DNA of 64,000 bases from Acanthosoma haemorrhoidale (taxonomy: Eukaryota > Arthropoda > Insecta > Hemiptera > Acanthosomatidae). Both the position numbers and the translations under genes were made by a program. The notes beneath the pieces were generated by a model, which saw nothing but the letters and a program-made list of their open reading frames with translations, searched no databases and was not told the DNA's origin. Shown here piece after piece: positions 52,301-59,766 of this stretch. Positions within the stretch are counted from its first letter, which is position 1, and each line of letters starts with the position of its first letter. The DNA lies in contig OV884009.1 of assembly GCA_930367205.1 (NCBI GenBank), forward strand, positions 104,491,189 to 104,555,188, read 5' to 3'.

Positions 52301-54859
52301 TTTTAAGTTTGGCCGGTACACTTTGTCCAGTGTTTCAAGGTCATTGATCAGAGGAGAAATGAGTGTCAAGGGCATGATTCTTCATTACCATGGAAGTGTT
52401 GGAGATGCTCACACTATATTTCAAACATAAGTCCAATCAAGACGTTCTATCCCTATTTTTGCAAGGAATCGGTTTTGGTTTAAATGGTTTTCTCCCCTGA
52501 TTAATTGTTTGGGGTAATTTTCTACTCTAGCAATGGTATGTGACACTACCGGTTCACCCCTAAACTGGAGGACCAGAAAAATGAAAGTAGGTCCTTCTTT
52601 CTATCCCTAAGAAGCTGCCATCTCCTTGCCTATGGAGCTCTCACAGCCCTAAAGGGAATACTGTTGACCCGCACTCAGCACTCCCATCTCTTCCAACCCT
52701 CTTCTCTGTCAGGAATGGTTATCAAAACTTTAAACTGAGTGGCTTATGAACATATGCTGCCTAAAAGACTCAATTGCAAGAATGTTCTGAATCGCAATTC
52801 AGAACTTGTCCTAGATATGGCAGAGACACATGTGAATATGCTGGCTAAAAGACTCACAAGTAGGATTGCAATAATTATAATTAATAAGTGATTAATAATA
52901 TAGCCCAAAATTAATAAGTACAAATTTCATTTTATGGCTTATATTACTTTGTAAGTGCAACTCACTCTTACTTTTAAAATTGGTTTTTTCAACAGCGTGA
53001 AGGATCAATTATGGATAGAGACCCGTCAATAGCTGCAGTTCTTGAATTAGCTGGGAAAAATGTGTACAGTCGACATATAAAAAATGAAGGTCAGTATCTA
53101 ATATTTATCTACTATTTATTAAATATATTCTTTCATCTTAAGAAGAAACTTTGTCCATATGTAGAATAGGATTCTAACTCTAACTTGACAGTCTCAGTTT
53201 TCTACTTTTCATCATCTTTATGGATAAAAAATGATAAATTTATGAAAAGAGAACTGGAAGAACAATTTTCTATTACAGAACCAAGCAATGCTATATGTAG
53301 ACAACATTGTCATCCTAGGGGACTCAGTCTAAGAATTGGAAAAATCAGTGATTGATTAGTACATTGAGCTGAGAAAAAAAAGATGGAAATAAATTCAGGT
53401 GCTTATAAATAGTACAGAGCAGTAAGATCTAAAAATGCAAATAAAATCACACCAAAAAAAAATTTGAACTCACTCACAAGCTGGTACTAAAGTCCTTGTT
53501 AGATCATTGCCTCGACAAACAACCCTCACTCAAACATCTTGATTTGGTGTTTGTTTTCTATATGGGAAAACCCCATAATATTCTCTCGTAACAGACCAAA
53601 TCAAGGGGGAGAGGGAGAGGGAGTGGGAGAGGGTGCATATCCATCACTACTGGCTGCCCCACTCGATTTCCGGCAAGCTGAAACATATATAATAATTTAT
53701 TTTTAAAAAAAATTCCATACTAAAAACGATCGATGAACCCAGTTCTCATCAGCTTCATCGATCCCACATACGTAATGACTAACTTCGACATCGCCAATCT
53801 CCAGGGTATGTCCTGCCCCGATATGTTTGAAAAAATAAATAATGCTTGTTAATCTGTTCTTATCAGCTTAATTAATCTCTGGTATAATTCCCATCGGGGT
53901 CCAGAAGATTAAACTGATTTTGGGGAAATGACAGTTGCAGTACTTACAGTACCTCCGGGAACAGCTCATTAACCCATTAATGACCCATAAATTGGTTGAT
54001 TAAATCAATAATTTATTCATTGATTGATGGTTTGCTTTATATGAGCGGTTCCCGGAGGTACTGCAATACCGGGTCAACCAGCGACAGAGGTGAAGCAACG
54101 CCCTAGCACTCCGTCATTTTCCAAAAACAAATTCACCCCCCCCTCCCTATCCCCCGCCTACTGTTGATGCATAGGCACCCTCTTCAAGCCAGCAAGAAGA
54201 ACATATCTCATGGCTTAAAATCAGAAGACATTGCTGCCTGACCAACAGATACATACAACGTGGCTAATGAAAATCCCACACATTGTGAATACTCTTAAGT
54301 TACTCTTGACAACATATCTTTGAGGAATGGCCTTGATTGGTAGAATAGAATATAGATTAAGTATCATATTCCTTATATTAACTTATGAAAACCTAAGGTA
54401 ACCTAACGAGGTATAACAGAGCACGAATGTCCTAAAGGACTGGAAGAAATTTCTATAATTTTAACATTTAGGTAAACATTGGTAAATTTCGTTCATATGT
54501 ATATGTTTGGTAGGTAACATGCGTTGTAAACATCTTCTAAATAATTCTTGTCTCGCTATCTTCATAAACTAACTTACCAGACATGATGCCACCTGGTCCA
54601 CACTTGCCTTAAGGATGTTGTGGATTAGTTCTCACTTTCTTGATATCTTCGATTCCCATATAAAGACAGTGAATGGTTGTTTTTTTAACTCCCATAATAC
54701 AATTTTGATATTCATTTTTAGTTTTTTTAGGCAATACTAATCGATAGAAGTTTTTACCCTTAAAAAACAAACTAACTTAATTTTACATAATCATATAATT
54801 GAATACATATTTACCAATTTTAATATAAAACTTGGATTTTAATTTCAGAAGAGTGGTGA
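26867..54859 (+). CDS. MEAK7: TLDc-domain protein, MEAK7/TLDC1-like
   Basis: Ten coding exons: 26867-27013, 30473-30673, 32553-32708, 39226-39363, 41791-42019, 46304-46422, 49976-50064, 51950-52046, 52996-53089, 54849-54859. Every junction is GT-AG and the phases agree; the sum is 1,281 bp (426 residues), close to the ~456 of human MEAK7. The protein begins MGGFTSS, a good N-myristoylation signal as in MEAK7. The first ~210 residues form an EF-hand-like helical region (KLSVEQKRYIASMFN, LEDLELFYYMMVEGT). The TLDc domain runs from about 220 to 400 (WRLLYSPKVNAQSW, GPSVVLIEHPDGQLFGGYAS, LPNGLGMGGNTNYF, DFIFSMLEIWATDD). In animals MEAK7/EAK-7 acts at lysosomes in mTOR signalling and binds V-ATPase. 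The acceptor at 26851-26852 lies 14 bases before the ATG, so a non-coding 5' exon exists upstream. Other TLDc proteins (OXR1, NCOA7, TBC1D24) lack this N-terminus. Confidence 0.92.
27014..30472. other. MEAK7 intron 1, nothing recognised
   Basis: AT-rich intron with short chance ORFs on both strands. None has recognisable motifs or a protein-like composition. Confidence 0.5.
30966..31865 (-). mobile_element. Mariner/Tc1-superfamily element with TIRs, internally deleted
   Basis: A ~900-bp element in MEAK7 intron 2. Its terminal inverted repeats are near-perfect: gggtgtcccagaattaacgc at the left and its reverse complement at 31840-31863. TA dinucleotides at both edges fit the target duplication of this superfamily. 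It carries a transposase relic on the minus strand (see 31075-31781). Confidence 0.88.
31075..31781 (-). pseudogene. Mariner-type transposase, deleted and interrupted
   Basis: Reading from 31751: MECYTIEQRAFIVEHYLKN and KFHTKYGRNS, an N-terminal helix-turn-helix of the insect DUF4817/mariner type, up to about NPGTSIRR. The central ~200 residues, including the first catalytic Asp, are missing. The sequence resumes with DVANMWFQQDGATCHT (second catalytic Asp), then PPRSCDLTL and DFFLWGYLKSKVYL. Two in-frame stops interrupt the part after QQDGATCH, and a frame change separates the N-terminal and C-terminal parts. It cannot make an active enzyme. Confidence 0.88.
32985..34110 (+). mobile_element. 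LINE fragment (ORF1 end and endonuclease)
   Basis: Matches 2600-3420 by eye: the shared tacaaatcctctgctg is followed by pyrimidine-rich sequence and then an endonuclease-like region. Near 33890-33930 the frame reads NIIIFGDLNT, the endonuclease GDLN motif. Broken by many stops. Inside MEAK7 intron 3. Confidence 0.6.
34262..35245 (-). mobile_element. LINE 3' half, minus strand
   Basis: On the minus strand, degenerate ORF2 thumb/tail sequence (ISGLTEDLKARLKWVMNFF near 34975-34920) is followed by an AT-rich 3' UTR and the family 3' terminus GGGGACAATGTCCAAGAATA near 34300-34270. A ~33-base poly(A) run at about 34330-34359 (plus strand) interrupts the 3' UTR. Same family as 38020-38725. Confidence 0.65.
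35300..35395 (+). repeat. Dispersed repeat, direct partner at 37650-37745
   Basis: Both copies contain atcgaaaaact followed by aaaatgcaggtttt and cctagtaac, about 2.35 kb apart in the same orientation. Too diverged to be LTRs of a young element. Confidence 0.6.
35701..36180 (+). pseudogene. Relic of a repetitive arthropod gene family (VVFDGYP motif)
   Basis: Starts as MMDDLKDLFRFKVAPFPMSLF, with TSALYKAFTP, and continues in a shifted frame with FAVVGGGYLLHKVV, KHFGCNAIVVFDGYPSDV, GTKAAE, CKFKFLVTMYGGN and DTLDDL. I recall this order of motifs from multi-copy uncharacterised arthropod proteins that behave like mobile-element genes; the family name is not certain. At least three in-frame stops and one or two frameshifts mark it as dead. 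Inside MEAK7 intron 3. Confidence 0.5.
36480..37180. other. Unclassified GC-richer block in MEAK7 intron 3
   Basis: Noticeably GC-richer than the surrounding intron, without a long open frame on either strand. It lies between the two copies of the repeat at 35300 and 37650. Possibly a non-autonomous transposon. Confidence 0.35.
37650..37745 (+). repeat. Dispersed repeat, direct partner at 35300-35395
   Basis: Same orientation as its partner, with the shared core atcgaaaaact...aaaatgcaggtttttccctagtaaca. Confidence 0.6.
38020..38725 (+). mobile_element. LINE 3' half, plus strand
   Basis: ORF2 tail with stops: LVSSLVFPHLDYSCMVYGG near 38160-38215, then FDRSFLIGATNLWNSI near 38380-38430. An AT-rich 3' UTR follows, ending in gggtcaatgtcctagaataa near 38691-38710. 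Same family as 34262-35245. Confidence 0.65.
39562..39656 (+). repeat. Exact 95-bp duplicate of LINE 3' UTR (38607-38701)
   Basis: Identical in all 95 bases to 38607-38701 and in the same orientation, 955 bp downstream. The two copies flank MEAK7 exon 4. Sequence on either side does not match. Confidence 0.9.
39871..40063 (+). repeat. Diverged direct duplication
   Basis: The string taacctataagcttta followed by ataagtaaccttac occurs near 39879 and again near 40028, with small differences. In MEAK7 intron 4. Confidence 0.6.
40100..41790. other. MEAK7 intron 4, remainder
   Basis: AT-rich intron with homopolymer runs (G8 near 40723). I recognise no gene or repeat family. Confidence 0.5.
42066..42698 (+). 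mobile_element. Possible pogo/Tigger-like relic
   Basis: Left end CAGTGAAGTCCCGATCATC; the right end, reverse-complemented, starts CAGTTAATTCTTTCCGATTATC. Both are bordered by TA (42064-42065 and 42699-42700), as expected for pogo-type insertions. The inner TIR match is only partial. No transposase frame. It contains the 57-bp minisatellite at 42477-42647. Confidence 0.45.
42477..42647 (+). repeat. 57-bp minisatellite, three units
   Basis: Units at 42477-42533, 42534-42590 and 42591-42647, each starting ggaacaacactgtagtacag. The last two are identical and the first differs by one base. Because 57 is a multiple of three, a repetitive 19-residue ORF results; it is not a gene. Confidence 0.93.
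42700..43544. other. MEAK7 intron 5, nothing recognised
   Basis: AT-rich sequence between the pogo-like relic and the jockey-type LINE end. No supported feature. Confidence 0.5.
43545..44350 (-). mobile_element. Jockey-type LINE 3' end
   Basis: On the minus strand, the frame from 44320 reads LKLKSVRKKFYSLGHLLHSP, VRLKLLIYQSFLRPALMYGTPLF and LTPNTL. After an interruption it continues NRVLRTSLKHIPFDQM, DEIHKKFEVLTIQDFIKRR and HNPLFSDLQPPP. This is the thumb/C-terminal end of a jockey-clade reverse transcriptase. The GC-rich stretch 43545-43860 is probably its 3' UTR. The ORF is broken by the inverted duplication at 44067-44140. It belongs to a different family from the other LINE copies here and is much less decayed. 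Confidence 0.75.
44067..44140. repeat. Perfect 24-bp inverted repeat plus a third direct copy
   Basis: Left arm 44067-44090 (cgtttttagagtgttaggag...), 6-base loop agttat, right arm 44097-44120 as its exact reverse complement, then a third copy in the original orientation at 44120-44140. Lies inside the jockey ORF. Confidence 0.93.
44360..46303. other. MEAK7 intron 5, remainder
   Basis: AT-rich intron. Chance ORFs only. No recognisable repeat family. Confidence 0.5.
46423..49975. other. MEAK7 intron 6, nothing recognised
   Basis: AT-rich intron. Patches near 47640-47900 and 49540-49780 are slightly GC-richer and may be old transposon debris, but no protein motif is readable. Confidence 0.45.
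50925..51016 (-). repeat. Dispersed repeat, inverted partner of 8909-8993
   Basis: The reverse complement reads cagtgcact...agaggtacaggctaggtat...cgtggtcttggaatgacca. The GC-richer block 50530-51150 around it in MEAK7 intron 7 may be the rest of the element, but it does not match the 8.9-kb copy beyond the core. Confidence 0.75.
53947..54063. mobile_element. Small hairpin element, MITE-like
   Basis: Arms 53947-53969 (cagtacctccgggaacagc...) and 54041-54063 are reverse complements at 22 of 23 positions, around a 71-base AT-rich centre. No coding content. A target duplication is not obvious. Inside MEAK7 intron 9. Confidence 0.6.
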
Positions 54860-55033
54860 CTACTAGAAGTACTCTAAAGGCAGTCTTATAAAGTATTTTG
54901 TTGTTATGTATTTAGAACTTACTATCATTTTGATACTCTTTTTCTAGTCTGAGCACTTATCAAAAATATATTGGATGTTTCATTATAATATTGTTCAATG
55001 TTTATAATATTTTATTTTTTGTATGTGTTTATA

Positions 55034-55039
55034 AATAAA
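55034..55039 (+). terminator. Probable MEAK7 poly(A) signal
   Basis: AATAAA about 175 bases after the MEAK7 stop codon, followed by T-rich sequence. It is the first canonical hexamer I see downstream of the stop. Confidence 0.5.
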
Positions 55040-55059
55040 TTTGTATTTTTTAATCCTGG

Positions 55060-56597
55060 CTTGTACTTAGTATTTTTGAAATTCCAAGTTGATCATCCTC
55101 CTTGTATATAAGATGATAAAATTGATCAACATAAATATAGTCTTAAGTGGGTTAAAACATAAAATTAATTTTATTTAGATATATATCATGTGTGACTGCA
55201 ATTTTATTATTTATCGTAATTTAATAGCTTATTAGTTTTCAATGGTATTATATATTTATTATATTTAATGCATATTTGATATATTATCAATTATTAGTAA
55301 GTGTGGTATGTAATCCATATAATGTTAAAAGCAAGTGAGGTCTCAGAAAAATTATGAGTTATTATTACCATTACCATAGAGAGGGACTTGCATGAGTTAG
55401 CAGGAAGCTACCTGGGAGGTTCTACTCAGATGGTCCACCATTGGAGCTGTTTTGTGGTTTTCTCTGGATGGAGTTGGTAGAGGTTGTTTCTTGCTCATTA
55501 GGACGCGAGAGTCAGTCACAAAAAGGGTGCAGCTGCTTTTAGGACATCAATCCCTACTGTCGGAGAGGACTTTTGTTGTATGCGTGGTAAGACTTTATTT
55601 CTTCAATCTGTGGAAGTATGCCTTCCTTCTGTGGTGTTTGTTGGCTTTGATAGCCCAGGGTTCTGTTGTCCTGCAGTCTTCCACTGGCAGGCTGTAATGG
55701 CTGTATTAGTAACTTTGATTTTCACCTGTTAATCCTCTTAGTTAAATTAAGCAACATCTCTTTTGCTTCATCTTCTGTTGTCTCACTGAGGGTTAATGGA
55801 CCTGCACATGATCAGGATTCTGGAGAAGAGGGAACAATAACAGATTTCACATGTAAAAAAATTTATAATATAAAAAGGACTTATTGATCAGAATAATAAG
55901 AATTCCTTAAAAAGAAGAAAAATACATACAAATAATTAAAAAATAGAAAAATGCAGTAAGATTAATGTCCGCTACAACGAACTTACAAAATGTAGTCATT
56001 ATAGATTAAAAACTAAATACAAGGAGTTTACAATTAGATTAACTTTAAAATTTACCCATAATTGTGTCTAAATATTGTTTCTGAACAAACCCAATAGGTC
56101 AAGAGATATTCAATCTTTTTAACCTAGATTTAGGTCATCATCTATTTGACAAAACCAAGTGTGTATAAGGTAAATAAAACCATGTCAAAGATAAACTGGT
56201 GGTGAATCTTAAATATGAGACCCTGGTTATGATGGAACACAAATTAAATAATATTTAAAATGGATTTAAATTAAAATGGTCAATTGATTAAACTCAATAT
56301 GTGGTAATATCAAAGTAGTTCAGATTAACATAAATCAGTGTTGCACTACGGGATCTTGGGATCTTAAACATAATCATTATCAATTGGGTACTAGGACCTT
56401 TCTGAAACCTATAGACAGCATAATTATCACTACACAATTACTCCAAGGACACCCCCCCCTCGCCCTAACTCTACACCCCCCCCCCCCCCCACCCTAGCAA
56501 GGACAGTCAATGACCTCAAGGTCATACGATAACATGCTACAGCACGCCTCAAGGTCATCTCCTTCGTACTCATGCTCAACCCGCTATTTAGTACTAC
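55060..56597. other. Intergenic, with an unclassified GC-richer block and poly(C)
   Basis: Positions 55380-55840 are GC-richer, with short open frames on the plus strand that I cannot assign. Poly(C) tracts lie near 56451-56459 and 56476-56490. The sequence immediately left of the first satellite fragment is unrelated to the satellite. Confidence 0.45.
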
Positions 56598-56704
56598 TGA
56601 CGGTCATAGCAAGTGTGAAAAAAAACGTTTCCCGTGAAGAATACTAAAATTCTAAGAAACCACAGAAACATTCAATGGACTCCACCTTAAAGATCGTTCA
56701 TCTT
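56598..56704 (+). repeat. Isolated left fragment of the 120-bp satellite
   Basis: About 105 bases matching the satellite at 59767-64000 in the same orientation, roughly 88% identical by eye: ggtcatagcaagtgtgaa, gaagaatactaaaattctaa, and an end at agatcgttcatc. It stops exactly where the right-hand array begins (cttatcgctc), so the two pieces together form one continuous monomer interrupted by the island. Confidence 0.85.
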
Positions 56705-56925
56705 TTGTTAATCGTTTGTGAGGTGATAGCAGGTGTTGAGTGTGTCAAGTACCCAGAGATAGTCCATGTGGCAACAATGCATGGTAGATGTGGCGACAGC
56801 GCAGGTCAGGTGTCGGGTCAGCTATAGTATGGTAGTAATGTGGGTGGGAGGAAAATGTGTCTTTAATCATCTCATCAGGACACCACTCTCGTTCTTTTAA
56901 TTAGTTCAAGATGTGTAAGTGAACA

Positions 56926-57124
56926 GGTTGGAGCCTGAGGTATGAGAATGATCGTCTGTCTACATTTGTTGGATGGTCTTGCATCAGCAGGATTTTATTA
57001 TTTGAAAAAATCAGACCGAACAAGGTGTCCTTTTTGTGGAGTAATATTACACGAATGGATGGTACATAATGACCCTTTTGTAGATTACAAGAAATGGGCT
57101 AAATATTGTCCGTTTATCGAGTAA
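56926..57124 (+). pseudogene. Broken BIR-domain fragment (IAP-like)
   Basis: BIR domains are zinc-binding modules of inhibitor-of-apoptosis proteins. In one frame 56941-56976 gives YENDRLSTFVGW, the usual BIR start. In the next frame LASAGFYYLKKSDRTRCPFCG and HEWMVHNDPFVDYKKWAKYC follow directly. The 8-10 residues normally between these parts are missing and the frame changes, so a small deletion broke the domain. The first two zinc Cys (CPFC) and the last Cys (KYC) remain, but the expected His is Tyr (VDYKKW). The ATG at 56942 belongs to the second frame and is probably not a real start. No RING domain follows. It could not fold as a normal BIR. Confidence 0.75.
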
Positions 57125-57349
57125 TTGGAACAACTAGAGAAGCTACTGTAACAAAACAGCATTTAGTATAGACTAGGTATTAGATTACCGGCGCCGACTG
57201 GTGCTTGCACTTCCTTGAAAACTGAGATGAGAAGACGACAAACACGTGGATTTCACATCGGGATTCTAGGAATAAAATATCACAACCCATGCAACTAAAG
57301 GGGATTGGAGGAACAGCTCCCCCGCTCTGAGATCGATCACGCCCCTTGA

Positions 57350-57507
57350 CCAATAACAAGAGAGAACTGGCAGAAGGAAATCCCCTCTTGAGAAGAATCG
57401 GAAAAAGGAGGAGTCAGAGTGTGTGGAAAAAGTGGAAGGAAAGGTTGTGTGAGCTAGAGAGTCTGTAGGAGTGAGTGGTGTTAGAAAATTGTTAGTGATC
57501 CAAAAAG
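57350..57507 (+). promoter_or_regulatory. Probable 5' region of the two-exon island gene
   Basis: A CCAAT box (gaccaataac, near 57357-57366) lies ~150 bases before the ATG at 57508, followed by purine-rich sequence. No TATA box is evident. The start site cannot be fixed. Confidence 0.3.
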
Positions 57508-58743
57508 ATGAACGATAGACGGATACCGGACTTTATTCAAGGTAACTTTTACAAATTCAATTGGTGGGTGGGACATTAATCACCGTGGAGCTTAGGCCGT
57601 TGTGGAGATTTCAATTATTGTCCAATTATTAAATTAGTATTCAAATATTATTCTATTATTCAATTAGTATTATTTTGTTATAGAAAGTGTTCAAGGAGTT
57701 AATAAATTTAATTAACCAGTAGTTTTGAATAGAAAAGGGGTTTATATGTCGTTCTTATTCGTATCTTTCCAAAAAATTCTCCCGATTATAAATTTGTGCA
57801 TGCTAGCTTATACGTATTCCATAATTCTTTCCTCGTTCCTAACTTTCCGTTCCCTGATTTCTCAACATCCAAAGGTAAATTTCCTATTTCCCGGTAGGCA
57901 CGGGGGTATTACACTACCATTAATAATAATAGATGAAGTTGATAATAAAAAAGAACAGGAAAACAGCTGTGGATGCTGCTAACATGCTTAAGAGGTTTAA
58001 ACGTTTTATTCAAGAACTTTCTCATTTAAAAACCAAATAGTTTTATATGAAATAAAAAGAAACGAAATAAATCAACTAGTAAAAAAAATAGAAAAACTTC
58101 ATCTATCCCCACCTCTCTATTAAATCTTTTAGTCTCATTGAAGCCTAGCAAGAAGGAGGGTCCACGACGATTGGAACTAGTGACTGATTACCCCATCACT
58201 TGTAGTATACTAGTCCGAGTCGGTCTTTGTGATTTTGTACCCACTGTCGCTGTCATCGACAAAAAAACTACAGTGTATATGTATACAGAAGAATGGAAAT
58301 TCATCGTCGACCAAGTTTCAAGAATGTTGTCTCTTTTGCAAAGCAGGCCCAAGAAAGTGGAGGTCGAAGACCGAGTAGGATGTAAAAATGTAAATTGCAT
58401 ATTTTCCAAGAGAGGGAGGAACAGGATCATGAAAATTGAACAGGTAATTCTTTGTTTCGCAATGTTTAACCAGAGTCCATCAACCCTTCAGCTGAATACA
58501 CCTTCGGCATGTTTCAACAAAAATGATGTGGCAAAGCTTTATAGAGAAGTTAAGAAAATCAACGACTCACTGGACTTGATAACCAAGATGGCTGAAATCT
58601 ATAAGAAACATGAAGAAGATGGAGAACCTGTGGAATCTACATCAATGGACTTTAATAATAATACCCTTTTTAATAATTTAAATGAACTCGAGAAAATATG
58701 TAATAATACCCACATAAATTGTAATTTAAACTATATTCAATAA
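57508..58743 (+). CDS. Unknown two-exon gene in the island
   Basis: Exon 1, 57508-57541: ATG in good context (aaaaagatg), MNDRRIPDFIQ, ending in phase 1 at caag/gtaact. Intron 57542-58132, ending with a pyrimidine-rich tract and ttttag. Exon 2, 58133-58743: V-SLKPSKKEGPRRLEL... to TAA. The phases match and the exon-2 frame has no usable ATG of its own near its start, which supports the splice. The product is 214 residues. Visible: a basic N-terminus, a hydrophobic stretch (ITCSILVRVGLCDFVPTVAV), TVYMYTEEWKFIVDQVSRML, a possible CxxxxC (GCKNVNC), a helical segment (DVAKLYREVKKINDSLDLI) and an Asn-rich tail. I do not recognise the family. The strand-then-EEW helix recalls PC4-like single-strand-binding domains, but only weakly. 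It converges on the BIR gene on the opposite strand. Confidence 0.6.
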
Positions 58744-58886
58744 ATAATTGTTATGTCTATACGTTTTTTTTTTTTAACTTTTCCCTAAGTAAAAAGGAGA
58801 ATAAAGGTAAATAAAAAAAAATAAATTTAAATTTCTATGGTTTATTTGAAATAAAACATGAATAAATTATAGATATAATATTACAA

Positions 58887-59041
58887 TTAATAATTAATAT
58901 ATTCATTGAGGTATGAGAGTCTTCGTTTCTGGATAAATTCCTCGTCCTCTCGCCATTCCTCAGGTTCAATTCTTCAGTAGTTAAAGTTTCGATACCTTCC
59001 TCTCCCAAACGACGTATCGGCGACTCCATTCTATCCGTCAT
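58887..59041 (-). pseudogene. Small frameshifted ORF downstream of the BIR gene
   Basis: From ATG at 59041 the frame reads MTDRMESPIRRLGEEGIETL to TTEEL. A one-base shift then gives a more protein-like, acidic end (EPEEWREDEEFIQKRRL) and a stop at 58889-58887. Without the shift the frame runs into Asn/Ile-rich sequence to 58835. It starts only 28 bases after the stop of the BIR gene. Either a small broken gene or a decayed last exon of its neighbour. Unknown function. Confidence 0.35.
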
Positions 59042-59068
59042 ACTGATGCATCGTTTACTAGGAGGTAT

Positions 59069-59704
59069 TTATAAATTCTCCTCCTCCTCAAACCACAAAC
59101 ACTGTGGACTATTTGTTTTATGGTAGCTGAGAGGGTTGACTAATGATTTGCTGTCAAATACCAGTCCACAGTATACACACTTAACTCTATCCTTGACTCC
59201 TCGAATAAATCCAGCATATGAAAGCAAATGATGAGGTGAGCCAATATTTCTAAATGTTTGCCATCTTATCTCTTCTTTTTTCAAATTTACAGCTTCAGAT
59301 TTTTTTCCGACCCATGCAGCCAGACGATGAGCTTGATTTAATGAACAAACAAAGGAAGTGTTTAAATGAAAATGACAAGTCATCTGGTCATTATCTAATT
59401 GTTTCAAGTTTGGACAACCAAAATCATGAAGATCATAGACTGATTTATCAATGAGTTCTTCTATAAATTTGCATTTTTCCATTCCTTTTGCCCATAATAT
59501 ATCATAGTCTTCTGTAACGTATATTAAGAAATACTTCATATCCTCATATTGTACATCGCCATAGTCCCATTCCAATCCATGAATATGTTTTTTTACCCAA
59601 AGATTTGTTTTTGACTGACTCACTTCTTCAACATCTTGAGGTGGTTTAAGAAACCAATGATGATGAACCATGGCTGATTGAGATGATAGATAGTTCTTTA
59701 ACAA
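59069..59704 (-). CDS. Nuclease-like domain fused to a C-terminal BIR domain
   Basis: Intact frame of 211 codons. Residues 35-135 carry WVKKHIHGLEWDYGD, WAKGMEKCKFIEELI, VYDL...GCPNLKQL and C-x-FHLN...CSLNQAHRLAAWV. I associate this pattern with an uncharacterised arthropod family found in repetitive and virus-like loci. The true N-terminus seems to start at 59759 in another frame (MRSAVIDFQGY...LIVKEL), supplying the family's IDxQG and VKEL motifs. A one-base frameshift at about 59660-59700 separates it, so the first internal Met (MVHHHWF) may be the only start now. Residues 145-205 are a complete BIR: RWQTFRNIGSP, LLSYAGFIRGVKDRVKCVYCG, with zinc ligands C176, C179, H195 and C202. No RING follows. 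A DEDD-exonuclease-like fold for the N-terminal part is a guess. Role unknown; BIR proteins often block caspases. Confidence 0.7.
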   Translation of the reverse strand: MLKNYLSSQSAMVHHHWFLKPPQDVEEVSQSKTNLWVKKHIHGLEWDYGDVQYEDMKYFLIYVTEDYDILWAKGMEKCKFIEELIDKSVYDLHDFGCPNLKQLDNDQMTCHFHLNTSFVCSLNQAHRLAAWVGKKSEAVNLKKEEIRWQTFRNIGSPHHLLSYAGFIRGVKDRVKCVYCGLVFDSKSLVNPLSYHKTNSPQCLWFEEEENL

Positions 59705-59766
59705 TTAATGAGTTAGAAGCCGTGCGATAGCCCTGAAAATCAATGACCGCCGAACGCATCTTATGG

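Larger units (their letters stand above)
56705..59766. mobile_element. ~3.06-kb gene island interrupting a satellite monomer
   Basis: The island is flanked by complementary parts of one satellite monomer and holds two BIR-domain sequences, a spliced unknown gene and a small frameshifted ORF, with genes converging from both ends. I see no terminal inverted repeats. The shared 3-4 bases at the junction ((c/t)atc) could be a target duplication. BIR genes are common in large DNA viruses of arthropods and in arthropod genomes. A virus- or mobile-element-derived insertion is my inference, not shown. Confidence 0.5.

Noticed and set aside
57725..57982. 85-codon ORF between the exons of the island gene
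   Set aside because: Has no ATG at its start, is hydrophobic and low in complexity, and falls inside the intron predicted from the matched splice sites.
58188..58430. Minus-strand ORF opposite the island gene
   Set aside because: Shadow of exon 2 on the other strand.
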